Shown: positions 1 through 6,795, counted from the first letter of the stretch. The stretch is DNA of 13,865 nt from Hyphomicrobiales bacterium (GCA_027058735.1 JALURZ010000088.1:1-13865), one strand, 5' to 3'. Numbers and translations are program-made. Notes: a model not told the origin generated them from the letters alone.

Positions 1-344
1 GCATTGCCGCGCGCCTTTTCGACCGGGTATTTGGCTTCGTTCGCCTCGATTTTGGCCGCCGCGGCCGCCGGCAGGTCGATGCCGGCGCGTTCGGCAACCA
101 GAAGCAAATAAAGCAGGATATCGGCGCATTCCTCCGCCATGCGCCCCCGCAGGACGGGATCGCCGATCGCCGCGTCCACCTCCTCATCGCTTCGCCATTG
201 CACCACTTCCAGCAGTTCCGCCACCTCGATATTCAAGGACACCATGAGGTTTTTCAGCGAGTGGAACCGGCGCCAGTCGCGCGCGTCGCGAAAGGCGATC
301 AGAGCGCGCGTCAGCGTCTCGAATGTGGGTGTTTCAGCGTTCAT
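1..344 (-). CDS. MazG-like nucleotide pyrophosphohydrolase (dCTP pyrophosphatase-like), 3' end missing
   Basis: The 114 visible residues read as an all-alpha NTP pyrophosphohydrolase of the MazG/DCTPP1-like family, which hydrolyses (d)NTPs to the monophosphate and pyrophosphate and is usually a house-cleaning enzyme. The metal-binding acidic motifs are visible: EVAELLE followed by W near residues 40-49, and EECADILLYLL near residues 70-80. The tail NEAKYPVEKARGN (about residues 102-114) is characteristic of the dCTP-pyrophosphatase-like branch. Family members are around 100-130 residues, so only a short C-terminal piece should be lost beyond base 1. The ATG at 344-342 is preceded by a strong AAGGAAGG ribosome binding site (bases 353-360, 8-nt spacer). 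The gene is divergent from the aprMBA operon. Substrate preference among nucleotides cannot be read from the sequence. Confidence 0.85.
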   Translation of the reverse strand, partial: MNAETPTFETLTRALIAFRDARDWRRFHSLKNLMVSLNIEVAELLEVVQWRSDEEVDAAIGDPVLRGRMAEECADILLYLLLVAERAGIDLPAAAAAKIEANEAKYPVEKARGN

Positions 345-397
345 GAAAACGTCCTTCCTTGGCGGCGCATATCGCAAGTTTTGGCTGGCGTCGGCGC

Positions 398-423
398 GTA
401 TATTCATTTATTATAATATATAC
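398..423. promoter_or_regulatory. AT-rich promoter-like island with near-symmetrical TATAAT boxes
   Basis: A short AT-rich stretch carries TATAAT on the plus strand at 412-417 and TATAAT on the minus strand at 415-410. It sits inside an imperfect inverted repeat (GTATATT at 398-404 against AATATATAC at 415-423). The minus-strand box would give the pyrophosphohydrolase a leader of about 60 nt. The plus-strand box would give aprM a leader of about 240 nt. No good TTGACA-type -35 hexamer lies at 16-18 bp on either strand, so this is a promoter-like element and its direction is unresolved. Confidence 0.35.
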
Positions 424-556
424 AGATTGGGCCGACACGCAGATATTTTGAACGGTTGCGGGCGAGATGTATCCGGCTTGCGCGGGAATTGCGCCGCGTG
501 CCGAGGTTCCAGGCCGCCCGGGGCATCTGCCATGCTGGTCCTTGCGGGGGGAGTTC

Positions 557-652
557 ATGGCGATATTCCAGTTCATCGATCCATGGTATGGTTGCGCGGG
601 GTCGTTTTCCCGGCCCCGTGGATCGACCCGCGCAGACAGGGCGAGGCCATAG
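557..652 (+). CDS. Possible 31-residue small protein or leader ORF ahead of aprM
   Basis: A 31-codon frame begins with ATG at 557, just after a purine-rich GGGGGGAG run (545-552), and ends at TAG 650-652, 12 bp before the first possible aprM start. The predicted peptide starts MAIFQFIDPWYGCAGSF and then turns Arg/Pro-rich. The Shine-Dalgarno-like run is very close to the ATG (about 3 nt). I recognise no family. It could be a leader peptide, the remnant of an upstream gene, or chance coding in GC-rich DNA. It is listed as tentative only because of the start context and position. Confidence 0.15.
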   Translation: MAIFQFIDPWYGCAGSFSRPRGSTRADRARP

Positions 653-664
653 TTTCACAACCCG

Positions 665-1480
665 GTGTCACCGGAAACAATTCGGATACAAGGAATGATT
701 ACCAGCAATCCATTCGCCGCGCTTTCCTCTTTCGTCGATCCCGCCGTCATGCAGGCCTATGTCGTGGCCATGATCGTCCTTGTCGTGATCGGCACGCTGT
801 TCGATATCGTGCACAAGGGCAGCGCCAGATATTTCTTCAACGCCTGGCGCAAGGCAACACAAAGAGGCTCGCAGAAGGTCGGCGCCGCGGACATGGCCTC
901 GCTGGCGGTCAAGACGGTCGCGGTGGACGTTCTCACGTCCGGAGAATTCTGCAACCAGCAGCGCAGGGTTGCGCACCTGCTGGGCATGTACGGGTTCATC
1001 ATCTATGTGATCGCCACCATCGTCATGGTTTTCTCCTACCCGACCCCCGCCATCGCGACGCCTGCGTTCTGGCCGGTGGTGTGGCATATCGGGGCGCTGA
1101 TGGTGTGCATCGGGGGATACTGGTTCTGGTTTTTCATCCGCGTCGATGTGGCGGCCGAAGGCCATTCGCCGTTTCGGCTGGTGCGCGCGGATCTGTTCAT
1201 CGTATCGCTGCTGGCAAGCGTGACGTTCGGGCTGATCTGGGCGTTCCTGCAGACGACCGGAGGCGGCGGCGCGGTCATGTTTCTGGGCCTCTATCTCATT
1301 GCCACCACCGTGCTGTTCGGATCGATCCCGTGGTCCAAGTTCTCCCACATGTTCTTCAAGCCCGCCGCCGCCTTCCAGAAACGCGTGGAAACGGCGAACG
1401 GTTCGCGGCGCAACCTGCCGCCCCCCGCCGATGCCCCGGACCTCTACGGCAGCGCGCGCCGCGAGCCCCACAACTACTAG
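665..1480 (+). CDS. aprM: AprM, membrane anchor of APS reductase
   Basis: This is a 271-residue integral membrane protein with about five hydrophobic helices (roughly residues 29-48, 104-123, 135-158, 174-196 and 203-223) and histidines near membrane boundaries (H104, H141, H228). It lies directly upstream of aprB and aprA. In sulfur oxidisers that lack QmoABC, a protein of this type (AprM) is proposed to anchor the soluble AprAB complex and pass electrons to the quinone pool. That role comes from family knowledge and gene order, not from a motif here. The start is uncertain. GTG 665 has no Shine-Dalgarno. ATG 695 (beginning MITSNPFAALSS) has AAGGA directly abutting it, too close for normal spacing. 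The longer form is reported. A 43-bp gap separates it from aprB. Confidence 0.85.
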   Translation: MSPETIRIQGMITSNPFAALSSFVDPAVMQAYVVAMIVLVVIGTLFDIVHKGSARYFFNAWRKATQRGSQKVGAADMASLAVKTVAVDVLTSGEFCNQQRRVAHLLGMYGFIIYVIATIVMVFSYPTPAIATPAFWPVVWHIGALMVCIGGYWFWFFIRVDVAAEGHSPFRLVRADLFIVSLLASVTFGLIWAFLQTTGGGGAVMFLGLYLIATTVLFGSIPWSKFSHMFFKPAAAFQKRVETANGSRRNLPPPADAPDLYGSARREPHNY

Positions 1481-1523
1481 GTCGCCCGTAATTGATCGTC
1501 GATACAGGAGATAACAAAGCACC

Positions 1524-1997
1524 ATGCCGACTTTTGTTTATATGACGAGCTGCGATGGCTGCGGACATTGCGTGGATATCTGCCCCTCCGATATCATGCA
1601 TATCGATAAGACCTACCGGCGCGCCTACAACATCGAGCCCAATTTCTGCTGGGAGTGTTATTCCTGCGTGAAGGCGTGCCCGCAGAACGCCATCGATTGC
1701 CGTGGCTATGCCGAATTCGCCCCCATGGGCCATTCGGTCCGCGCGCTCAGGGAAGAGGACAAGGGCACCATTTCCTGGAAGATCAGGTTCAGGGACGGCA
1801 CGCAAAAGGACTTCGTCTCGCCGATCCGCACCACCCCCTGGGGATCGCTCAAATCACCGTCCGACTATGATGAGCCCAGCGATGAGGCGTGGAACTCCCA
1901 GCAACTCGCCCATGAGCCCGAGGCGCTCAACATCAAGGGCGGGCTGCCGGCGCTGGACCGCAAACAGCTCAAAAAGGGCTACAGGAAGGGTTTGTAA
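1524..1997 (+). CDS. aprB: Adenylylsulfate reductase beta subunit (iron-sulfur)
   Basis: This 157-residue protein is the electron-transfer subunit of dissimilatory APS reductase. It opens with two ferredoxin-type [4Fe-4S] motifs: C10-x2-C13-x2-C16-x3-C20P and C42-x2-C45-x2-C48-x3-C52P. The C-terminal part, with the stretch SPIRTTPWGS (about residues 99-108) and the acidic tail after it, is the AprB-specific extension that wraps around the alpha subunit in known structures. The two clusters carry electrons between the AprA flavin and, in this gene arrangement, probably AprM. AGGAG at about 1507-1511 precedes the ATG with a long spacer of roughly 12-13 nt. The stop is 2 bp before the aprA start, so translation is probably coupled. 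The length is normal for the family. Confidence 0.97.
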   Translation: MPTFVYMTSCDGCGHCVDICPSDIMHIDKTYRRAYNIEPNFCWECYSCVKACPQNAIDCRGYAEFAPMGHSVRALREEDKGTISWKIRFRDGTQKDFVSPIRTTPWGSLKSPSDYDEPSDEAWNSQQLAHEPEALNIKGGLPALDRKQLKKGYRKGL

Positions 1998-1999
1998 CA

Positions 2000-3844
2000 A
2001 TGGGCCTGTTTTCAAAAAGAAAAACGGTTTTCGTGGACAGCGATGTGCTGGTCATCGGCGGCGGCATGGCCGGGTGCGGGGCGACATATGAAGCCAGATA
2101 CTGGGGCCGTGATCTGAAAATCGTGTGTGTCGAAAAGGCGAATATCGAGCGCAGCGGCGCCGTCGCCCAGGGGCTGTATGCGATCAACTGCTACATGGGC
2201 ATGCAGTGGAACGAAAACCAGCCCGAGGACCATGTCCGCTATGCGCGCAACGACCTCATGGGGCTGGTGCGCGAGGATCTGGGCTATGATATCGCGCGCC
2301 ATGTGGATGCAACCGTGCACAAGTTCGAGGAATGGGGCCTGCCCTTCATGAAGGACCCCAAGACCGGGCGCTATCTGCGCGAGGGCAAGTGGCAGATCAT
2401 GATTCACGGCGAGAGCTACAAGCCGATCGTCGCCGAAGCGGCGCGCAAGGCCGCCACCGAGGTCTACAACCGGATCATGGTGACCCACCTTTTGATGGAC
2501 AAAAAGAAGAAGAACCGGGTCGCGGGCGCGGTCGGGTTCAACGTGCGCACCGGGGATTTTTACGTGTTCCGCGGCAAGGCGGTCATCGTCGCGGCCGGCG
2601 GCGCCTCGCACATCTTCAAGCCCCGCTCCACCGGCGAGGGCATGGGACGCACCTGGTATGCCCCGTGGAGCAGCGCGTCCGCCTATGCGCTGCCGATCGA
2701 GGTCGGCGCCAAGATGACGCAGATGGAAAACCGGATCGTCCTTACCCGGTTCAAGGACGGCTACGGGCCGGTCGGCGCCTACTTTTTGCACTTGAAGACC
2801 TACACTGAAAACGTGAATGGCGAGGAATATGAATCGACCTGGTACAAGGACACCAAGAAACTGGTGGGCGACTATATCGACCGGCACCCGGTGCCCACAT
2901 GCCTGCGCAACCACGCCATCCTGAAAGAGATCGCGGCCGGGCGCGGGCCCATCCGCATGGTGACCAGGGAGGCCTTCAAGGACCCGCATCTGGAGACCGT
3001 CGGCTGGGAGAACTTCCTCGGCATGACGATCGGGCAGGCGGTGGTCTGGGCGTCCCAGAACATCGATCCCAAACACACCAACCCGGAACTGACCACGTCT
3101 GAACCCTATGTCATGGGGTCCCACGCCACCTGCTCGGGCGCATGGGCGAGCGGACCGGAGGATTATGCGCCGGACGAATATCAGTGGGGCTACAACCGGA
3201 TGATGACCGTTGACGGGCTGTTCGGCGCCGGCGACACCATCGGCGGCACGGCGCACAAGTTCTCGTCGGGCTCCTTCACCGAGGGGCGGATCGCGGCGAA
3301 GGCGGCGGTCAGGTATATCAGGGATATGGGCGAGGATGCGCCCGAGGTCAGCCGGAGCGAGTATGAAACCCTCAAACAGGCGGTCTATCAGCCCCTTGAA
3401 ACCTACAAGGTCGGGCGCAACGAGATCGTGGCCGGCACCGTTTCGCCAAGCTATCTGCTGCCGTTGCACGGGCTTCAGCGCCTGGAAAAGATCATGGATG
3501 AATATGTCGGCGGCATCTCCGCCAACTACATGACCAATGACTGGGGGCTCAACCGCGGGCTCGACCTGCTGGAGATGCTGAGAGAGGACATGGAACATCT
3601 CGGTGCGGAGGACCTTCACCAGTTGCAGCGCTCTTGGGAGTTGAAGCACCGGCTTCTGGCGTCCTTTTCGGTAACCCATCACACGCTGTTCCGCGAGGAA
3701 ACGCGGTGGCCGGGCTACTATTATCGCGGCGACCACATGAAGCTGGACGACAAGAACTGGCACTGTTTCACCCTGTCCCGGTACGACGCGAAATCCGGCG
3801 GCTGGGAAATGGAAAAAGCACCCGTCTATCACATCATTGACTGA
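2000..3844 (+). CDS. aprA: Adenylylsulfate reductase alpha subunit (FAD)
   Basis: This 614-residue catalytic subunit interconverts APS with sulfite plus AMP on FAD. In a sulfur oxidiser it should run from sulfite to APS. The fold is that of the fumarate reductase/succinate dehydrogenase flavoprotein family. The N-terminal FAD motif VIGGGMAGCGA lies at residues 18-28, followed by ERSGAVAQGL (50-59), the second FAD segment VIVAAGGASH (195-204), and GLFGAGDTIGGTAHKFSSGS near residue 406. ENRIVLTRFKDGYGPVG (243-259) matches the conserved active-site segment, and R250 is the likely counterpart of the substrate-binding arginine known from Archaeoglobus AprA. The text around residues 64-135 (CYMGMQWNENQPEDHVRYAR and onward) resembles sulfur-oxidiser sequences more than Desulfovibrio. 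AGGAAGGG at 1983-1990 gives a good ribosome binding site for ATG 2000. Confidence 0.98.
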   Translation: MGLFSKRKTVFVDSDVLVIGGGMAGCGATYEARYWGRDLKIVCVEKANIERSGAVAQGLYAINCYMGMQWNENQPEDHVRYARNDLMGLVREDLGYDIARHVDATVHKFEEWGLPFMKDPKTGRYLREGKWQIMIHGESYKPIVAEAARKAATEVYNRIMVTHLLMDKKKKNRVAGAVGFNVRTGDFYVFRGKAVIVAAGGASHIFKPRSTGEGMGRTWYAPWSSASAYALPIEVGAKMTQMENRIVLTRFKDGYGPVGAYFLHLKTYTENVNGEEYESTWYKDTKKLVGDYIDRHPVPTCLRNHAILKEIAAGRGPIRMVTREAFKDPHLETVGWENFLGMTIGQAVVWASQNIDPKHTNPELTTSEPYVMGSHATCSGAWASGPEDYAPDEYQWGYNRMMTVDGLFGAGDTIGGTAHKFSSGSFTEGRIAAKAAVRYIRDMGEDAPEVSRSEYETLKQAVYQPLETYKVGRNEIVAGTVSPSYLLPLHGLQRLEKIMDEYVGGISANYMTNDWGLNRGLDLLEMLREDMEHLGAEDLHQLQRSWELKHRLLASFSVTHHTLFREETRWPGYYYRGDHMKLDDKNWHCFTLSRYDAKSGGWEMEKAPVYHIID

Positions 3845-3890
3845 GCGGCGGGTTGCGCGTTTGCGACCGGGGCCATTGGGGCGCCTCTTC

Positions 3891-3910
3891 CCCGCCGGCC
3901 TGCCGGCGGG
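3891..3910 (+). terminator. GC-rich hairpin downstream of aprA
   Basis: CCCGCCGGC (3891-3899) and GCCGGCGGG (3902-3910) are exact reverse complements with only CT between them, in practice an 8-bp stem with a CCTG tetraloop. The hairpin lies 46 bp after the aprA stop. It is followed by TATTGGG rather than a T-run, so it is either a weak intrinsic terminator or an mRNA-stabilising 3' hairpin for the aprMBA transcript. The following phosphodiesterase gene starts only 25 bp later, so some read-through is plausible. Confidence 0.45.
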
Positions 3911-3935
3911 TATTGGGATCGGCTAACAAACGGGC

Positions 3936-4715
3936 ATGATTCTGGTTCAGATCACCGATACCCATATCGCGCTGGATGAGCGCGGGCGTCAACGCCTGCG
4001 CGATCTGGAAGCCTGCGTTGCCGGCATCAACGGGCTGGTTCCCGCGGCGGATGCGGTGATCCATACCGGCGATATCGCGCATAATGGCGCAGCGGGCGAA
4101 TATGACCGCGCCGCTGAAATACTGGGCGCTCTTGCAGTCCCGCTTTTCGTCACCGCCGGCAACCGCGACAATCGCGCGCGACTGCGCCGGGCCTTTTCGC
4201 CGCTGTGCGGCCTGGAGCGGGACGCGGGCTTTGTCCACTATGAACGCACGCTGCCGGGCCTGCGCCTGATTGCGCTCGACAGCACAAGCGACAGGTCCAA
4301 CAAGGGGGCCTTCTGCGCCGCGCGGCTGGCCTGGCTGCGCGCGCGGCTGGCCGGCGATGCGAGCCTGCCCGTCGTGCTGTTCGCGCACCACGCGCCCATC
4401 CATGTCACCAGCGCCCGCGACCCGATCCAGTATGAGCAGATGCGGACCGTTTCGGATTTCGCCCGCATTATGCGCCGGCACACCCACATCGCCGCCCTGT
4501 TTTGCGGCCATTCCCACCGCAGCGCGCGCGGGGCCATCGCCGGTGTGCCGGTATCCACCGCGCCGAGTACGGCGGCGAACCTGCGCCAGGGAGAGGAGCG
4601 CATGATCCATCCGCGCGGGCCGCTGTGCCAGATACACACCCTGGGACCGGATGGCCGGTTCCGGACCGAAACCCGCGCAATGGCCTCGCAGCCGCATCGC
4701 CGGAATGCGGTTTAG
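3936..4715 (+). CDS. Calcineurin-like metallophosphoesterase, class III cyclic-nucleotide phosphodiesterase type
   Basis: This 259-residue soluble protein carries the ordered metal-binding motifs of binuclear metallophosphoesterases: DTH (D8, H10), GDIAHNG (45-51), GNRDN (75-79), AHH (150-152) and CGHSH (190-194). The small size and motif spacing resemble CpdA/Rv0805-type phosphodiesterases, which hydrolyse cAMP or other phosphodiesters. The true substrate cannot be read from the sequence. The usual GNHD/E motif reads GNRD here. This variant occurs in some family branches, but the canonical catalytic histidine is then absent, which may shift activity. No signal peptide or membrane helix is seen, so it should be cytoplasmic. 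The ATG has no strong Shine-Dalgarno upstream. It lies 91 bp after aprA on the same strand, is separated from it by the hairpin, and converges on the AOR gene. Confidence 0.88.
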   Translation: MILVQITDTHIALDERGRQRLRDLEACVAGINGLVPAADAVIHTGDIAHNGAAGEYDRAAEILGALAVPLFVTAGNRDNRARLRRAFSPLCGLERDAGFVHYERTLPGLRLIALDSTSDRSNKGAFCAARLAWLRARLAGDASLPVVLFAHHAPIHVTSARDPIQYEQMRTVSDFARIMRRHTHIAALFCGHSHRSARGAIAGVPVSTAPSTAANLRQGEERMIHPRGPLCQIHTLGPDGRFRTETRAMASQPHRRNAV

Positions 4716-4730
4716 AGCGTGTCTCTGTCA

Positions 4731-4856
4731 TATGGAATCATTTGACCGGATTTCCGCGCTTTCTGGACTTCGTTATGCCCCCCTTATGGTCAGGCAGACC
4801 ATGGCGGGGAACATGCCTTGCCAGCAAACGCGGAAATCCGGTCAAATGATTCCGTA
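4731..4856. repeat. Large imperfect palindrome filling the gap between convergent genes
   Basis: Bases 4734-4758 and 4829-4853 are exact reverse complements over 25 bp. The arms extend with a few mismatches to 4731-4766 and 4821-4856. The centre is also self-complementary: ATGGTC (4786-4791), AGGCA loop, GACCAT (4797-4802), with similar C-rich and G-rich blocks on either side. The whole 126 bp therefore folds about one centre near 4794. It lies 15 bp after the phosphodiesterase stop and 15 bp from the AOR stop. Compact palindromes in such gaps are typical of dispersed intergenic repeats (RIME/MITE-like) in alphaproteobacteria. Transcribed from either side, it would form a long hairpin and could act as a two-way terminator or 3'-end protector. 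It encodes no transposase. Confidence 0.85.
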
Positions 4857-4871
4857 TAAACAAGAAAGGGG

Positions 4872-6581
4872 CTAGCCGCGCAGCGCCGCCATGTGCTGAT
4901 TGACTTCGGCTGCATGGAGCCGCGCCTTTTTGCCCGTCGGCGGCAGGGCTTCCTGGCGGAAAAAGGCGGGAAGTTCGTCGTCGTCCTCGCCGAAACCGGC
5001 CTTGTCGTTGAACGCCCATTCAAGACGCAGGGTTTCCGCGCCCAGTTCGGTGACGAATTCAGGCTTGAGATCCGTGCCGCAGGCATCGTTCAGCGCGTTG
5101 ACGATGAGTTCGGCATTGGTGTCGGTGACGGTGCGCCCGAACACGCACAAGCCCAGCGAATCGGCCGCCGCACTGCTCACCTGCGCCCCATAGCTCGCCT
5201 TCGCCAGTTCCTCGACCGATTTGCCGTCGCATTTGAACGAGGGGATGTTGCCGGCGGTGTGGTCGGCGCCCTGCGCGGTCACCATCATGGAAATGCCCGT
5301 CACCTCGATAACGCGCGGATCATAGGCGCTGATGCCTTGTTTCTTGATCACCGGAACGCGCTTGATCTTGAAGTGATCGCCGACCCGCGCGGTGCCCTGG
5401 GCGAGCAGCCTGCCGCGTTCGTTGCCGGCCCGGATGTCCTCGATGGCGGCGCTCAGAAACCCGACATCGCCGAACGCCGCCTGGCCGGCGTCCATGAGCA
5501 TCCCCAGCATGGCGCCAAGCTCGATGGTGTCTATCCCCAGATCATTGGCGTCCGCATTGAGCCGCGCCACGTCGTCGGGATCGCTCAGCCCGCAATTGGT
5601 GCCCAGCAGGCCGATGGTCTCATATTCAAGCGGCGAGACGATCTCCTCGCCTTTTTCGTCGGCATAGATGTTGGAGCACTTGATGAGGCAGCCCGGCATG
5701 CAGGCGTGGGTGGTTTCGCCGCCGCGTTCCTTGTTGCGGTCATGAATGTGCTGGCCGCCCATGAGCAGCGTCTCCTGCTTGGGATTGACAAGCTGGCCCG
5801 CGGAAAAATTTCGCACCGGCAGCCCGCCCACATAATTCGTGTAGTCGGCAACGACCGCGGTGCCGAACTGTCCCAGGTTCTGGGTCGCCACATCATCGCT
5901 GATCAACGCGCCATAGGCGCGCACCGCCTTCATCACGCCCTTGCGGTCGTGGAACGGCGGCATCTTGTGCTTTTCGACCACGATGGCCTTGACCTTTTTC
6001 GACCCCATGACGGCGCCCACACCGCCGCGCGCGGCAAGACGCACCGGACGCAGTTCAGGATCGGTGAAGGCGATGCCGGCAATCAGGCCGCCATATTCCC
6101 CCACGGGGCTGCACAGGGCGAGAGAGATCTTATCGCCGTATTTTTCATGGATCAGGCGCGAGGCCTCGAAATTGCCCTTGCCCAGATAGGCCTCCGCGCT
6201 GTCAAAACGGATATCGCCTTCCTTCGGAATAACGATGACGACCCACTCCTTCGAGGCGCCGTTGAGGGTGAGGCCGGCGATCTCGAGCTGGCCCAGCGCA
6301 AAGGCAAACGTGCCGCCGGAATTGGCTTCCTTGATGCCCCCGGTCAGCGGGCTCTTGCAGCCGACGCTCAGGCGGTTGGCGTTGGAAAAATTGGTGCCCG
6401 CGAAAGGCCCGGCGGAAAAGATCAGCGGGTTTTCCGGCGACAGGGGATCGACCGTGGCCGCACCGGCATCCAGCAGCGCCCTGGCGATAAGATAGCGCCC
6501 GGCGCGCGCCACAGCCTCGCCTTCCAGCGTTTCACTCCTTACGGACCGGTCGCCCAGATCGATGTGCAGATATTTGCGCAT
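4872..6581 (-). CDS. Aldehyde:ferredoxin oxidoreductase family protein (tungsten/molybdenum bis-pterin enzyme)
   Basis: This 569-residue cytoplasmic protein matches the AOR family, tungsten-pterin enzymes that oxidise aldehydes to carboxylic acids with low-potential acceptors. The N-terminal domain starts MRKYLHIDL and carries KSPLTGGIKEANSGG (76-90) and RGGVGAVMGSKKVKAI (185-200), both pterin-domain hallmarks. The [4Fe-4S] ligands are C294, C298 and C302 in HACMPGCLIKCSN, plus C479 in DSLGLC. The first two cysteines are three residues apart, whereas classical AOR has C-x2-C-x3-C. NDLGID (346-351), QGADHTAGN (437-445) and the C-terminal GEDDDELP segment also fit. The frame is open 32 codons further upstream (to 6677), but ATG 6581 has a strong AGGAG (6589-6593) with a 7-nt spacer and begins at the conserved N-terminus. 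No ferredoxin or cofactor-synthesis gene lies next to it. The substrate is unknown. Confidence 0.93.
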   Translation of the reverse strand: MRKYLHIDLGDRSVRSETLEGEAVARAGRYLIARALLDAGAATVDPLSPENPLIFSAGPFAGTNFSNANRLSVGCKSPLTGGIKEANSGGTFAFALGQLEIAGLTLNGASKEWVVIVIPKEGDIRFDSAEAYLGKGNFEASRLIHEKYGDKISLALCSPVGEYGGLIAGIAFTDPELRPVRLAARGGVGAVMGSKKVKAIVVEKHKMPPFHDRKGVMKAVRAYGALISDDVATQNLGQFGTAVVADYTNYVGGLPVRNFSAGQLVNPKQETLLMGGQHIHDRNKERGGETTHACMPGCLIKCSNIYADEKGEEIVSPLEYETIGLLGTNCGLSDPDDVARLNADANDLGIDTIELGAMLGMLMDAGQAAFGDVGFLSAAIEDIRAGNERGRLLAQGTARVGDHFKIKRVPVIKKQGISAYDPRVIEVTGISMMVTAQGADHTAGNIPSFKCDGKSVEELAKASYGAQVSSAAADSLGLCVFGRTVTDTNAELIVNALNDACGTDLKPEFVTELGAETLRLEWAFNDKAGFGEDDDELPAFFRQEALPPTGKKARLHAAEVNQHMAALRG

Positions 6582-6588
6582 GTGCGTT

Positions 6589-6593
6589 CTCCT
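6589..6593 (-). promoter_or_regulatory. Ribosome binding site fixing the AOR start
   Basis: AGGAG on the minus strand lies 7 nt before the ATG at 6581-6579. This sets the AOR start at the conserved MRKYLHIDL rather than at the upstream in-frame start at 6677, which has no comparable site. Confidence 0.8.
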
Positions 6594-6775
6594 GATGCCG
6601 CCAAAAGGCCCGCCCTCCAGACAAGGCGCGCGCGCCGATAACGGTAAATTGCGGTAAGTGCCGTCTCCTGGCGGCACACTAGAAAACTCCCGGCCAAAAG
6701 AAAAGTCCTGCGTGCCGCCCCCGCCTCACCGCACCACACCCCAGCAAGCCGGTCCGGGAAGGACAGACGCGAAAA

Positions 6776-6795
6776 GTAAATGAACGTTCATTTAC
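6776..6795. promoter_or_regulatory. Perfect 20-bp palindrome, likely TetR-family operator
   Basis: GTAAATGAAC is followed directly by its exact reverse complement, giving a 20-bp perfect palindrome with a TGAACGTTCA core. It lies in AT-rich sequence about 195 bp upstream of the AOR start, in the 274-bp gap between the AOR gene and the end of the HlyD-family gene. Uninterrupted palindromes of this size and composition are typical of TetR-family repressor sites. On the minus strand a TTGCCG hexamer lies just upstream, about 17 bp before an ATTTAC within the palindrome, so the site may overlap an AOR promoter, although the -10 match is poor. No TetR-type regulator gene is present in the window. 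Confidence 0.6.

Larger units (their letters stand above)
345..664. other. Divergent intergenic region between the MazG-like gene and aprM
   Basis: This 320-bp gap shows no convincing conserved protein gene. It contains the ribosome binding site of the minus-strand pyrophosphohydrolase next to 345, an AT-rich island at 398-423 that stands out against the GC-rich surroundings, and a possible 31-codon open frame at 557-652 described separately. Several frames are open across it, but they lack family resemblance and good start signals. It most likely holds the promoters of both flanking transcription units. Confidence 0.5.

Noticed and set aside
2012..3832. 606-codon open frame on the minus strand
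   Set aside because: It is an antisense shadow of aprA, whose motifs and length are unambiguous.
4893..6641. 582-codon open frame on the plus strand
   Set aside because: It is an antisense shadow of the AOR gene and shows no recognisable motifs.
6582..6677. Upstream extension of the AOR gene to an in-frame start at 6677
   Set aside because: The extra 32 residues are not AOR-like, and a strong ribosome binding site sits right before the conserved MRKYLHIDL start at 6581.
6596..6677. Possible molybdenum/tungsten-cofactor riboswitch in the AOR leader, suggested by a small hairpin (GTGCCG at 6658-6663 with CGGCAC at 6672-6677)
   Set aside because: Only one short stem is visible and I cannot match the multi-helix consensus. 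A covariance-model search would be needed to claim it.
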